This document shows, piece after piece, positions 14,321-22,561 of a stretch of DNA of 44,464 bases (position 1 is its first letter; each line of letters opens with the position of its first letter). The DNA is taken from the NCBI GenBank assembly GCA_017625095.1, contig JAGALQ010000002.1:1-44464 (forward strand), read 5' to 3'. A model generated the notes under the pieces. That model saw nothing but the letters and a program-made list of their open reading frames with translations, was not told where the DNA came from and did no database searches. The position numbers and the translations under genes are program-made. The DNA is from Clostridia bacterium. GTDB taxonomy: Bacteria > Bacillota > Clostridia > Oscillospirales > Acutalibacteraceae.

Positions 14321-14362
14321 AAGTGCTTTGCAGTTCGTTTTGAGCCGCAAAGCACTTTTGTT
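14321..14362. terminator. Bidirectional terminator between convergent genes
   Basis: A perfect 11-bp stem (14321-14331 with 14347-14357). T's follow on the plus strand (TTTTGTT), and a CTTGTTTTTAT run follows on the minus strand. It serves the phosphoesterase and the SLC13-like gene. Confidence 0.88.
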
Positions 14363-15575
14363 ATTTGATAATCTGCAGTATATCCGATTTGAGCAGAAGC
14401 ATAAAACCTGTGAGAATGGCAAGAAAAGCAAAGTTGAAAGCGGAGAAAATACCGACGTAACGAAGTGCTTTACCGGGATTATGCTTTGTGTATTCACGGA
14501 ACGTGATAAGACTTGCAAGTGAAGATATCAGCGTGCCTACGCCGCCGATGTTGACACCTACGAGCAGGTCTTTGTAGTTTTCGGTAAACTGTGAGAGAAG
14601 TATAGCCGATGGAACGTTGCTGATAAACTGACAGGAGGCGATGCTGAACAGGAGAGTGCTTTTGTTGAGAAGAAATGAGAACAACTCTCTTACAGCGTCA
14701 ATTCGTGCCATATTACCCGCGAATATGAAGAAGAAAACAAATGTGAACAGCAGACCGTAGTCAACCATTTTAAGAGCTTTTCTGTCAACCGCAAACAGTA
14801 CGGTCGGGATTATAATAAGACCGATCCAATAGGGGATTCCTCTGAAAACAATCAGAACAGACAGTGCGAAAAGAACGAGGCAGAGTACCGTTCTTTTAGG
14901 CTCAAGATTGATTTTTTCATCACTCAGATTCAGCGGCTCTGATTTTACAAATATCAGACAGCATACCGTGATAACCGCAATTGCAAGGATGAACGGCGGA
15001 GCCATAATTGACATGAACTCGAGGTTGGGAATCTCATACTTTGTATAGAGGTAGAGATTCTGCGGGTTGCCGAAAGGCGTGAGCATACCGCCAAGGTTTG
15101 CGGCGATGTTCTGCATAATGAAGGTGAACGCCATGTACTTCTGCTTGCCCGTTGAGTTGAGCACAAAGTAGCCGAGCGGCAGAAAGGTCAGCAGCGCCAT
15201 ATCGTTTGCAATAAGCATCGAGCCGATAAAGGTTATGTAAACAAGAGCAAGCACGCTCATTCTGGCTGTTTTAAATACCTGAACTACCTTGCGTGCGAGC
15301 ATATAGAAAAAGTTTATGTTTTTCAGTGCGCATACAACCGCGAGCACACAGAATAAACACGTCAGCGTTTTGAAATCAAAATAACCTAAGTACTGTGAAT
15401 CAATGGGTACGATAACGCTTGTTACGAGTGCTGCAACAAAAGCAATGCACATAACGGCGTTTTTTCTGACGAAGGAAACAGCAGCGTTTTCAAATTCCTG
15501 TACAGAATATGCGATGCGATGTAATACAGCTTTTCTGTTTTTTATTACTATGCCGACAGCCTGCTGTACGCTCAT
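14361..15575 (-). CDS. SLC13/ArsB-NhaD (CitMHS-type) anion permease
   Basis: The 404-residue protein has about ten hydrophobic segments. Two family hairpin regions are visible: NIAANLGGMLTPFGNPQNLYLY in the first half and GVNIGGVGTLISSLASLI in the second, matching the ion-transporter superfamily signature (G-x-x-x-T-P-x-G-N-P). Relatives transport citrate, dicarboxylates, sulfate, arsenite or Na+; substrate not determinable. The gene overlaps the upstream YgjV-like gene by 4 bases, so the two are translationally coupled. The ribosome-binding site GAGGTT lies inside that gene. Confidence 0.85.
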   Translation of the reverse strand: MSVQQAVGIVIKNRKAVLHRIAYSVQEFENAAVSFVRKNAVMCIAFVAALVTSVIVPIDSQYLGYFDFKTLTCLFCVLAVVCALKNINFFYMLARKVVQVFKTARMSVLALVYITFIGSMLIANDMALLTFLPLGYFVLNSTGKQKYMAFTFIMQNIAANLGGMLTPFGNPQNLYLYTKYEIPNLEFMSIMAPPFILAIAVITVCCLIFVKSEPLNLSDEKINLEPKRTVLCLVLFALSVLIVFRGIPYWIGLIIIPTVLFAVDRKALKMVDYGLLFTFVFFFIFAGNMARIDAVRELFSFLLNKSTLLFSIASCQFISNVPSAILLSQFTENYKDLLVGVNIGGVGTLISSLASLITFREYTKHNPGKALRYVGIFSAFNFAFLAILTGFMLLLKSDILQIIK

Positions 15576-16162
15576 TCTTTAACCTCACTTTTCTTTTTGC
15601 GGTCGTGAATTATCATACCGATAAGTGTGAATGTAAGCAAGCAGATGTGTGTTGCAAAGTTTGAAGGCGACTTTGAAAGCACGTCATATATGCACCAGAG
15701 TACGGAATTGCATATTACCCAGAAACGGTATTTTGCACCGTTATCCTGGTCAATCATCATAACAAAGGTGAGCGAAGCGACAATTGCGAGCAGACAAAGG
15801 GGATTGAAGCCTGTCGAGAAGCTGACAACAAGGTTGACAATAACAAAAGCTGCCATATATATGCCGATAAGCCACTTGGGGAGCGGCTTACCCTTTGAGT
15901 CAAAGAAGTAGTTGATAACCGACTGTGCCGCGCCTATGAAGCAGGATGCTGCACCGTTGATGCCTTCGCCCGCAAGAAGATAACTGACGGCAATTGAAAA
16001 ATTACCGCAGAATACAAGCATAAGTATAATTTTCATATTCTTGCCTTTGACAAGTGATGCCGTAATCATACAAATAAGGCACACAAGGCTCATGATACCT
16101 GCAGGTGTAAAATCGAAAAAGCTGTGAATCATTTCGTTCAGAAACTCTTTGACTGCAGTCAT
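15572..16162 (-). CDS. YgjV family inner membrane protein
   Basis: The protein has 196 residues and about six membrane segments. The family block CFIGAAQSVINYFFDSKGK is followed by PLCLLAIVASL and a conserved W-x-x-YD near VLWCIYDVLSKSP. YgjV proteins are uncharacterised; they sit beside transporters, as here. A GTG 9 bases further upstream is in frame but abuts the ribosome-binding site AAAGGAG, so the ATG at 16162 is chosen. It forms an operon with the overlapping SLC13-like permease. Confidence 0.82.
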   Translation of the reverse strand: MTAVKEFLNEMIHSFFDFTPAGIMSLVCLICMITASLVKGKNMKIILMLVFCGNFSIAVSYLLAGEGINGAASCFIGAAQSVINYFFDSKGKPLPKWLIGIYMAAFVIVNLVVSFSTGFNPLCLLAIVASLTFVMMIDQDNGAKYRFWVICNSVLWCIYDVLSKSPSNFATHICLLTFTLIGMIIHDRKKKSEVKE

Positions 16163-16201
16163 TAATGACACTCCTTTATATATAAAAAATTACCGTCAAT
16201 A

Positions 16202-16230
16202 TTTTTATCATAAATAAGCATTGTTTTCAA
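16202..16230 (-). promoter_or_regulatory. Candidate promoter of the YgjV-SLC13 operon
   Basis: On the minus strand TTGAAA (16230-16225), a 17-base spacer and TAAAAA (16207-16202). The match is moderate; a second candidate with TTGACG lies closer to the gene. Confidence 0.4.
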
Positions 16231-16253
16231 GAGGATTTTTTCACCATTTTTTG

Positions 16254-16283
16254 TTGACACATACAGCTAAAATTAGATATAAT
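16254..16283 (+). promoter_or_regulatory. Promoter of the alkaline-phosphatase-superfamily gene
   Basis: Consensus TTGACA (16254-16259) and TATAAT (16278-16283) with an 18-base spacer. Start expected near 16290, giving a leader of about 110 bases. Confidence 0.8.
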
Positions 16284-16289
16284 TTATAC

Positions 16290-16400
16290 AAGTGTTTAAT
16301 ACAGCTGCGTGTTGCGGATAAGATTTCTGTTTTAATGCGTTTTTTGTATCAGACGTAGCAGTGTTAAATAATTTTCACTGTAATAAAAAGGAGAATAAAA
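16290..16400 (+). promoter_or_regulatory. 110-base leader with possible secondary structure
   Basis: Arms 16304-16310 and 16353-16359 pair over 7 bases (one G-U) and enclose about 42 bases. A smaller CAGTG/CACTG hairpin follows just before the AAGGAG site. No known riboswitch motif is recognised and no T run follows. Confidence 0.35.
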
Positions 16401-17354
16401 ATGTTTTTTTCAAAAGCCATATGCGTTATCGTAACATTTTTTCTAAGCCTCGGCGGTATGATTTCGGGCACATACTTTGATGACACAGCCGAATCCTACA
16501 TCGCAAACATCGAGTCGATTGATGTTTATACCAACACTATGGAAACCGCATCACCCCAGACTAAAGTTTATGATATGATCAAGGCTCATTACGATGCACC
16601 TCTTGCACAGGGTAAAACAGAAAAAAAGGCTATCGTAATCGGCTATGACGGCTGCCGTGCGGATGCACTTAAGCTCTTGAGCGATAATGCAGACGGTGCT
16701 ATCAGCTATCTGCTTGCAACCGGCGGTGAGGTTGAGCTCGCTTACTGCGGCGGTGCCAATTATCCTTCACTTAATAAGCAGAAAACAAAGACAGCTCCCG
16801 GTTGGTGCTCAATGCTTACAGGTGTATGGGCTGATGAGCACGGTGTTACAGCCAACGGTATCATAAAATCAAACGATAAACTTACTCTTCTCACAACCCT
16901 TGTAGAAGACGGCACAATTGACGATTCCGCTTTTTATGTATCGTGGGACGGACATTTTGTTAATCTGAATTCAACATATATTAAAGAAAAAGAATATATC
17001 GCTGAAAAAGGTCTTGATGTAACATTCCTTGATGCATCTGATGATGCTGGAACAGTTTCCAATATCCTTGCAGATGTCAACTCGACAGATTGCTCGGATT
17101 TCATTTTCCTCACTCTTGAGCATACTGACCATGCCGGTCACGATACAGGATTCAGTATTAACAATCCCGTTTATGCAGAGAGCTTTGCTCTTGCAGAGGC
17201 TGACGGTAAGACGATTATTAATGCAATCGAAGCCAGAGAAACATACGCTCAGGAAGATTGGCTCATTATTGTCACAACCGATCACGGCGGATTCTGTACA
17301 GAACACGGCAGTCTTACTCTTCAGGAAAGAATAACCTTTATAGCTGCTAGATAA
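16401..17354 (+). CDS. Secreted alkaline-phosphatase-superfamily phosphodiesterase/pyrophosphatase
   Basis: The 317-residue protein starts with a hydrophobic export signal (6-24). The catalytic block order is that of type I phosphodiesterase/nucleotide pyrophosphatases: IVIGYDGCRAD (metal Asp83), TAPGWCSMLTG (presumed nucleophile Thr131), LEHTDHAGH (about 246) and TTDHGG (about 292). These enzymes cleave phosphodiester or pyrophosphate bonds with two metal ions. The protein ends shortly after the last metal block, shorter than NPP relatives of 400-500 residues, but the end ERITFIAAR looks natural rather than truncated. It is monocistronic, with promoter and terminator visible. Confidence 0.85.
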   Translation: MFFSKAICVIVTFFLSLGGMISGTYFDDTAESYIANIESIDVYTNTMETASPQTKVYDMIKAHYDAPLAQGKTEKKAIVIGYDGCRADALKLLSDNADGAISYLLATGGEVELAYCGGANYPSLNKQKTKTAPGWCSMLTGVWADEHGVTANGIIKSNDKLTLLTTLVEDGTIDDSAFYVSWDGHFVNLNSTYIKEKEYIAEKGLDVTFLDASDDAGTVSNILADVNSTDCSDFIFLTLEHTDHAGHDTGFSINNPVYAESFALAEADGKTIINAIEARETYAQEDWLIIVTTDHGGFCTEHGSLTLQERITFIAAR

Positions 17355-17420
17355 CAAATAAACAAAACCTGCGCTTATAACGAGCGGGGTTGCTAAGGAC
17401 AGAAATAATAATTTATACAG

Positions 17421-17456
17421 TTATGAGACACTTTTTAAGGTGTCTCATAATTTTTT
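17421..17456 (+). terminator. Terminator of the phosphodiesterase gene
   Basis: A perfect 11-bp stem (17421-17431 with 17440-17450), an 8-base loop and six T's on the plus strand. Confidence 0.9.
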
Positions 17457-17537
17457 GATGAAAAACAGATACTTTCGGGCTGAAAGCGTCATAGTTGGTT
17501 ATATACTTTGAAAGCAAGCCGATCTAAAAGTATGTAT

Positions 17538-17693
17538 GAGTGATATTGCAAATTAAAATTTTTAGTGATATTCTTGATAAATCAAAAGTTATATTGAAGC
17601 CTTACAGCTTCAGTGTTATTTTATTCGCATAAAACTGTCTGAAAGAGAATAACACAATGCGGACTATTATATAACTGCGGAGCAATATCACTC
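17538..17693. repeat. 156-bp structure bounded by 12-bp perfect inverted repeats
   Basis: GAGTGATATTGC (17538-17549) and its exact complement GCAATATCACTC (17682-17693) bound a non-coding stretch. Inside are two further perfect hairpins: TGAAGC/GCTTCA (17595-17612) and GTGTTATT/AATAACAC (17613-17655). A partial direct copy of the terminal motif (AGTGATATT) lies near 17564. The size and terminal repeats would fit a miniature inverted-repeat element or a large RNA structure. No flanking target duplication was identified. The whole gap 17457-17845 holds no gene. Confidence 0.5.
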
Positions 17694-17712
17694 GCTGCAA
17701 GGCGAATAAAAC

Positions 17713-17740
17713 TGCCGAGTGTCCTTGCGAACACTCGGCA
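17713..17740. other. Perfect 10-bp hairpin of unknown role
   Basis: TGCCGAGTGT (17713-17722) pairs with ACACTCGGCA (17731-17740) around an 8-base loop. No T run follows on either strand, so it is not a standard terminator. It lies just outside the 156-bp inverted-repeat structure. Confidence 0.5.
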
Positions 17741-17837
17741 TAACGAGCTTTTGCCTATGTAGGTTTATTGATTTTAGTTGGATTATATTTTAACCTGATA
17801 TCAATTTGAAAAAACGGATTGCTGATGATTGATATTA

Positions 17838-17880
17838 ATAAAAATGCAGCACATTCCTTTCGGAGTGTGCTGCGCTTTTT
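17838..17880. terminator. Terminator of the PpiC-type foldase gene
   Basis: A perfect 8-bp stem GCAGCACA/TGTGCTGC (17846-17853 with 17866-17873). On the minus strand it is followed by ATTTTTATT; on the plus strand by GCTTTTTG, so it can work both ways. Confidence 0.8.
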
Positions 17881-17905
17881 GATTTGTTTTTAGTGCAGAT
17901 GTGTT

Positions 17906-19648
17906 TTAAATACCAACGTAGTATGTGGAAAGAAGGCTGTCGTAGATGCTGCTGTTGAGCTTTGCAACAACTGCGTTATCTTTTGCAACTGTATAAGCAT
18001 CGGAAGCTACGCTGTCATCAAGCATTTTGCTGACTTCATCATTAGCGAGCTCATCAGCGATTGTATATTTCCATGTGGGATACTCGTGTGTCTGTACGAA
18101 GTACATAATATGGAAACCGTAATCTGTTTCGACAATGCCCATATCGCCTTCCTTACGTGCGGGATCGAATGACCAGTCTTCAAAGGGCTTAACCATCTGA
18201 CCCTTAGCAACATACTCATAAAGTCCGCCGTTAGCAGCTGAGCCTGTGTCGTCGTTTTCTGTCTCACAGAGCTCAAGGAACTTTGCAAGCTTGTCATCAG
18301 CCTGTGTAATGGAAGTGTAAAGAGCCTCTGCTTCCTTTTTCTTAGCTGCTTTATCAGCTTCTTTATCCTCAGCTTCGGAATCTAACTGAACAAGAATGTG
18401 GCGAACGTCAACCGGCAGAGTAACATCGTCTCTGTATACGGGTTTTACAACGTATACGATATACTGAACACCGCCTATATCGAAGAGCTTCTTGTCGCCG
18501 ACTTTTCTGTCTGCGCTGTAAAGCCAATCAATAGCTTCTTTGTTAAGACCGTATGCATTTGTGGGATTGCCTGTACCGTCGTCAGAGTTCTGAGCGAAGG
18601 TTCTGAGAGTTGTTTCGGATTTGGAGAAATCCATAGCAGCCTTCTGAGCTTCCAATGCGTTTTCTTCAGCAAGAGCGATAAATGATGCATCATCCTTGAC
18701 CTTTTCAAACATTGCTTCAGCCTTTTTCTTTGCATCTTCAGTTGCCTGCTTTGTTGCTGCTGTTTTCTCTTCCTCTGTAGCATCTTCTGCAATAGCTGAT
18801 GTGTCGGGAGAAAGTGCAAATACACGGTAGTCTACGCAGTCGATAAAGAGCTTCTGTGCCTTGTAGTTTTCTTCAAGTAATGCAGTATCTGTGAGATATC
18901 CGTCGGATTTCTTCTCTGCAAGATAAGCACTGTACTCAGAGAATATAGTCTGCTTTTCAACAATCTTTTCAAAGAGAGTTGTGGTCATACCGTCGCCGTA
19001 CTGTAAGCGGAGATACTTGCTGAAGGAAATGGGTGTGCCGCCCTGTGCAGCAGCTGATTCCTTGAGCTGTGCCTTCAGATCGGAAATCTGAGTCTTTGCT
19101 TCTTCAAGTGCTGCGGGGTCAAGCTCAAACTCGGTGTCCTTTTCGGCGAGATCGCAAATAACTTCAATCTGCTGCATTCTCTTTACAGCAATGTGCTCGA
19201 AGAACTGCTTCCATGTGGGGGTTGAACCGTCTTCAAGTGTGTAGTCTGATCCGGGATACTGCTGATCCTCGGGAAGCTTGGTTGTGTCGTAGCCGAACTG
19301 CTGAAGTCCTGTGCCTGCACCGTAATATTCGTCATAAGACTTTGCTGACTGGTAGAAGTAGTTGTGAAGGTCACGGTAGTGGAATTCGTACTCAACAGCA
19401 GAGAAGCTGTCGCCTGAGACGGTTTCAATCGTCTTCATTCTCTTGAATACGCCGGAATTAGCGCATGCAGCAAGAGCAATAGCGGCAACAATTACAACCG
19501 CAACAACAGTTGAAACAACTGCTTTTGCTTTCTTGCTGAGCTTGCCTACAGAAATCTTGTGAGATTTCTTGGAGTTTTTCTTAGCTGCTTTTGCAAGGCG
19601 AGCCTTGCGTTCCTCACGATAGTCGTTGGAATTTTTTTCGGTAGCCAT
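17906..19648 (-). CDS. Membrane-anchored PpiC/SurA-like peptidyl-prolyl isomerase
   Basis: The 580-residue protein has a very basic cytoplasmic N-terminus (residues 1-42, many Lys/Arg) and one membrane segment (43-62). A long helical, Lys/Glu-rich extracytoplasmic region follows. A parvulin-type rotamase domain sits at about 410-515, beginning DVRHILVQ and containing GGLYEYVAKGQMVKPFEDW and ETDYGFHIMYF. It resembles PrsA/SurA foldases that help exported proteins fold at the membrane-wall interface, but it lacks the PrsA lipobox. With many secreted hydrolases nearby, a general export-quality role fits. It is monocistronic with promoter and terminator. The start has AAAAAGGTG upstream. Confidence 0.85.
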   Translation of the reverse strand: MATEKNSNDYREERKARLAKAAKKNSKKSHKISVGKLSKKAKAVVSTVVAVVIVAAIALAACANSGVFKRMKTIETVSGDSFSAVEYEFHYRDLHNYFYQSAKSYDEYYGAGTGLQQFGYDTTKLPEDQQYPGSDYTLEDGSTPTWKQFFEHIAVKRMQQIEVICDLAEKDTEFELDPAALEEAKTQISDLKAQLKESAAAQGGTPISFSKYLRLQYGDGMTTTLFEKIVEKQTIFSEYSAYLAEKKSDGYLTDTALLEENYKAQKLFIDCVDYRVFALSPDTSAIAEDATEEEKTAATKQATEDAKKKAEAMFEKVKDDASFIALAEENALEAQKAAMDFSKSETTLRTFAQNSDDGTGNPTNAYGLNKEAIDWLYSADRKVGDKKLFDIGGVQYIVYVVKPVYRDDVTLPVDVRHILVQLDSEAEDKEADKAAKKKEAEALYTSITQADDKLAKFLELCETENDDTGSAANGGLYEYVAKGQMVKPFEDWSFDPARKEGDMGIVETDYGFHIMYFVQTHEYPTWKYTIADELANDEVSKMLDDSVASDAYTVAKDNAVVAKLNSSIYDSLLSTYYVGI

Positions 19649-19697
19649 TTAATCACCTTTTTCGAATTTGTTTTGCGTAGTAAAAACTAACAGGACG

Positions 19698-19726
19698 ATT
19701 ATATACTATTTCTTTTAATTATACAA
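19698..19726 (-). promoter_or_regulatory. Promoter of the foldase gene
   Basis: On the minus strand TTGTAT (19726-19721), a 17-base spacer and TATAAT (19703-19698), about 50 bases before the start codon. Confidence 0.65.
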
Positions 19727-19797
19727 GTCTAAAAGCTAATTTTGTACATTTAATTAATTTAAAACACAAAATATTGACACATTTGAACAAAAATCAA

Positions 19798-19830
19798 GCG
19801 ACAGAATCAGCCTTGGACCGATTCTGTCGC
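19798..19830 (-). terminator. Terminator of the NfeD-SPFH operon
   Basis: A perfect 11-bp stem (19798-19808 with 19820-19830), followed on the minus strand by TTGATTTTTGTTC. It begins 12 bases after the SPFH stop. Confidence 0.85.
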
Positions 19831-19842
19831 GTTGTTTCATTA

Positions 19843-20763
19843 TTATTCGGATTTGATTGTTTCTGCAATTCCCTTTGCAAGTCCTGCAACCGACTGGATT
19901 TCGGACGGGATAATTATCTTGGTTGCTTTGCCGTCTGCTGCCTTTTCAAATGCATCAAGGCTGCGGATTGTCAGGAATGCCTGACCGGGCTGTGATTCGT
20001 TGATAAGTTTGATTGCCTGTGCGCGTGCTTCTTCAACCGCAAGGATTGCCTGTGCTTCACCTTCGGATTCGCGGATTTTGGCTTCTCTTACAGCTTCGGC
20101 ACGAAGGATTGCAGACTGTTTGTCAGCTTCTGCAGCGAGAATCTTAGATTCCTTCTGACCTTCAGCAACAAGCACCTGGCTTGCCTTTTCACCCTCTGCA
20201 CGGAGGATTGCCTCACGGCGTTCACGCTCTGCCTTCATCTGCTTTTCCATCGCATCCTGAATTTCCTTGGGAGGCAGGATGTTCTTGAGCTCAACTCGGT
20301 TTACCTTGATGCCCCATGCGTCTGTTGCCTCGTCGAGAATGCCTCTGATTTTTGCGTTGATTGTGTCGCGTGATGTGAGTGTGTGGTCAAGCTCAAGCTC
20401 GCCGATTATATTACGCAGTGTTGTCGCGGTAAGGTTTTCGATTGCCGAAAGGGGACGCTCAACACCGTAGCAGTAGAGCTTCGGGTCTGTAATCTGATAG
20501 AAAACAACGGTGTCAATCTGCATTGTTACGTTATCCTTGGTGATAACCGGCTGAGGCGGGAAGTCAACGACCTGCTCTTTAAGGGAAACAATTTTTGCAA
20601 CTCTGTCAATGAGCGGTATTTTGAAATGAACGCCTGTCTGCCAGGTTTCTTTGTATGCACCGAGCCTTTCGACAACGTAAGCTTTTGACTGCGGTACAAT
20701 TTTGATGTTGAGTGCAAGAAGAACAATAACGAGTAAAACTATAATGGGTATAACAAATTCCAT
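19843..20763 (-). CDS. SPFH/band 7 (stomatin/QmcA-like) membrane protein
   Basis: The 306-residue protein has one N-terminal membrane segment (3-20). The band 7 domain follows: IVPQSKAYVVERLGAY, then VDFPPQPVITKDNVTMQIDTVVFYQI and SRDTINAKIRGILDEATDAWGIKV. An Ala/Glu-rich coiled coil lies at about 175-245 (repeats of ILRAEGE/KILAAEAD), before IKLINESQPGQAFLTIRSLDAFEKA. Such proteins oligomerise into microdomain scaffolds and often associate with membrane proteases. The NfeD-like partner lies 31 bases upstream in the same operon, the classic arrangement for this family. Confidence 0.92.
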   Translation of the reverse strand: MEFVIPIIVLLVIVLLALNIKIVPQSKAYVVERLGAYKETWQTGVHFKIPLIDRVAKIVSLKEQVVDFPPQPVITKDNVTMQIDTVVFYQITDPKLYCYGVERPLSAIENLTATTLRNIIGELELDHTLTSRDTINAKIRGILDEATDAWGIKVNRVELKNILPPKEIQDAMEKQMKAERERREAILRAEGEKASQVLVAEGQKESKILAAEADKQSAILRAEAVREAKIRESEGEAQAILAVEEARAQAIKLINESQPGQAFLTIRSLDAFEKAADGKATKIIIPSEIQSVAGLAKGIAETIKSE

Positions 20764-20794
20764 AAATCAATACTCCTTTTTGCAGTTTATATTT

Positions 20795-21241
20795 TTAATT
20801 TTTTATTTCTGCAGGTAATGTTGCTTTTTCGACGATAAGTTTTACACCCTCGATTTTCTTTACCGTTACGGTTTCTCCCTCGGGTATTGCTTCGCCGTCG
20901 GCAGAGCGGGCTGTCCACACCGTGCCCTGAAGTTTTACAAGACCGGTCTGTGCGATGTTGCTGATATTCTCGGTTACAATCGCTGTTTCGCCTATGAATC
21001 TGTCAGCGTTGGTCGGCGAGAATTTCTGCTTTGTCAGCTTTTTCACAAGTGGTCTTGTGGCAATAAGCGCTATGAGCGAAACTGCAACAAATACTATGCA
21101 CTGAACAAGGGGAGAGGCATCAAGCAGTGTTGCAATTACTGCCGCCGCAGCACCTGCCGCAAACCAAATTGTGAGCAGCTGAGTTGTTATCGCTTCAATA
21201 ATAATGAAGGCAACCGTTACTGCTATCCAGACAAAAACCAC
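20795..21241 (-). CDS. NfeD-like membrane protein
   Basis: The protein has 148 residues: two or three membrane segments in the first 75, then an NfeD OB-fold domain with FIGETAIVTENISNIAQTG, LVKLQGTVWTARS and EGETVTVKKIEGVKLIVEK. NfeD proteins form a pair with stomatin-type SPFH proteins and are thought to help assemble membrane microdomains. The frame is open further upstream, but the GTG at 21241 has GGAGG 7 bases before it and the promoter lies at 21263-21291, so the longer form is rejected. First gene of the NfeD-SPFH operon. Confidence 0.88.
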   Translation of the reverse strand: MVFVWIAVTVAFIIIEAITTQLLTIWFAAGAAAAVIATLLDASPLVQCIVFVAVSLIALIATRPLVKKLTKQKFSPTNADRFIGETAIVTENISNIAQTGLVKLQGTVWTARSADGEAIPEGETVTVKKIEGVKLIVEKATLPAEIKN

Positions 21242-21262
21242 ATAACCACCTCCTTTGTTTGC

Positions 21263-21291
21263 ATTATAGCATATTAAGCGGAGAAATTCAA
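21263..21291 (-). promoter_or_regulatory. Promoter of the NfeD-SPFH operon
   Basis: On the minus strand TTGAAT (21291-21286), a 17-base spacer and TATAAT (21268-21263), about 20 bases before the GTG start. Confidence 0.75.
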
Positions 21292-21433
21292 TAATTTTGC
21301 GTTTTGATTCGGAATATAATGTGCTGACAGCAAGAAAACTATACAACATATTGTGATTTGCGTTGCGCATTATACTTGAGTTTGTATACGGAACCATTGT
21401 AAATTATTTGTGAACACACACGAAAAAATAGGC

Positions 21434-21775
21434 TCAGAAAACGTTACCTAAAGACAGTGCTGTTTCATCAGCAATTAAAGCGAGCGCACAGGCTGTCTGC
21501 AAGCATAAAAAACGGTAATTGCTGTCATCTGCATAATGAAGTGCAGCAATGTTCAGGTCTATGTTTTCTATCCTGCCGTGTTCTGTAAAAATGAGGAAAT
21601 ATATCTTTTGTTTCTGCCATTCTTTTTCAAAGCTGCTCAAGCGGTATTTATCATCGGCGGCAGCGAGCGCATAGCTTTGCAATGTATATGCTTTTTTCGG
21701 TAGTACAGTATTTATAGTTATGCCTATGCCTAAAATTAATGCCAGCATTATAATAGCCGCAGTGCCTCTCTTCAT
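21434..21775 (-). CDS. DUF4363 family protein
   Basis: The 113-residue protein has an N-terminal membrane segment or uncleaved signal (5-25). A small helical extracytoplasmic domain follows, with SSFEKEWQKQKIYFLIFTEHGRIENIDLNIA, the region most typical of DUF4363. Its function is unknown. The ATG overlaps the stop of the YetF-like gene by 4 bases, and DUF4363 next to DUF421/YetF is a recurring Firmicutes pair, so the two probably act together in the membrane. No clear terminator follows. Confidence 0.8.
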   Translation of the reverse strand: MKRGTAAIIMLALILGIGITINTVLPKKAYTLQSYALAAADDKYRLSSFEKEWQKQKIYFLIFTEHGRIENIDLNIAALHYADDSNYRFLCLQTACALALIADETALSLGNVF

Positions 21776-22449
21776 TGCTTTTCATCCTTCTTTATTATCT
21801 TTGAAAAATTCTTTCCGTCGTATGTGAGCAGCATTATCTGCTCTGCTTTTATCTTTTCTTTTTTCAGGTGGCGGTCAAGTTCTTTTTTGCTCAGTGATGC
21901 TTCCTCAAGCGCGTGTCTTATCATTTTTCCGTCGCAAATTATAAGGTGCTGCAAAGCTGTTTGCGGTGCTTTTATGTCAGCAATCTGCGGTGTCAGGGGA
22001 TTGTGCTGCGGTTTTACCATTATGCTGATTGCACCGTTGGTTTCGACAATTGCATATTGTATCTGCTCAATGTCAAAAACACCCTGTTGCCGTGCTGCTG
22101 ATAGCAAATCCTGTATTGTCAGCCTGAGTGCTTTCATTTTTTTGCGGTCGAGCACACCGTTGTTTATCACGACTGCAGGATGTCCTTCAAATATCTCTCT
22201 GAAACGCGGTGAATGAAGAGTCAGCACAGAAGTGATTATTGACAGTGAAGCAAGAAGGAGTACGGTAAGCACAGAGTTAATCAGCGGTATATCATTGCTG
22301 TCAAGCGGAATTGTCGCAACTTCAGATATCAGAATTGTCACCACAAGCTCAGTCGGCTGCATTTCACCGATTTGTCTTTTGCCCATCAGCCTTATAGCAA
22401 TCATTATCACAAAATAAAGAATGAATCCTCTTGTGAGAGTTGTCAGCAT
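21772..22449 (-). CDS. YetF/DUF421 family membrane protein
   Basis: The 225-residue protein has three N-terminal membrane segments with the family motif IRLMGKRQIGEMQPTELVVTILISE. Two soluble YetF modules follow (PAVVINNGVLDRKKMKALRLTIQDLL, then a C-terminal LLTYDGKNF-type end). YetF-type proteins are implicated in spore germination or envelope processes, and their biochemistry is unclear. The ATG at 22449 with GCGGAGGAA upstream is chosen. The frame stays open to 22902, but that extension overlaps the divergent ROK gene and its promoter and is not coding. Coupled to the DUF4363 gene. Confidence 0.88.
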   Translation of the reverse strand: MLTTLTRGFILYFVIMIAIRLMGKRQIGEMQPTELVVTILISEVATIPLDSNDIPLINSVLTVLLLASLSIITSVLTLHSPRFREIFEGHPAVVINNGVLDRKKMKALRLTIQDLLSAARQQGVFDIEQIQYAIVETNGAISIMVKPQHNPLTPQIADIKAPQTALQHLIICDGKMIRHALEEASLSKKELDRHLKKEKIKAEQIMLLTYDGKNFSKIIKKDEKQ

Positions 22450-22496
22450 ATAATTTCCTCCGCAATATGTTATGCTTTGATTATTCACAAAAGTTA

Positions 22497-22526
22497 TTGA
22501 CCTCAAACATAAATCAATGATATACT
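22497..22526 (+). promoter_or_regulatory. Promoter of the ROK-SIS operon
   Basis: TTGACC (22497-22502), an 18-base spacer and TATACT (22521-22526), 36 bases before the GTG at 22562. Confidence 0.6.
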
Positions 22527-22561
22527 TTTTCTGACATAATCTGCCTTGAGAGGTGACAGCT

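Noticed and set aside
21242-21397. Longer NfeD start
   Set aside because: A TTGAAT-17-TATAAT promoter lies inside the extension and GGAGG sits just before the GTG at 21241.
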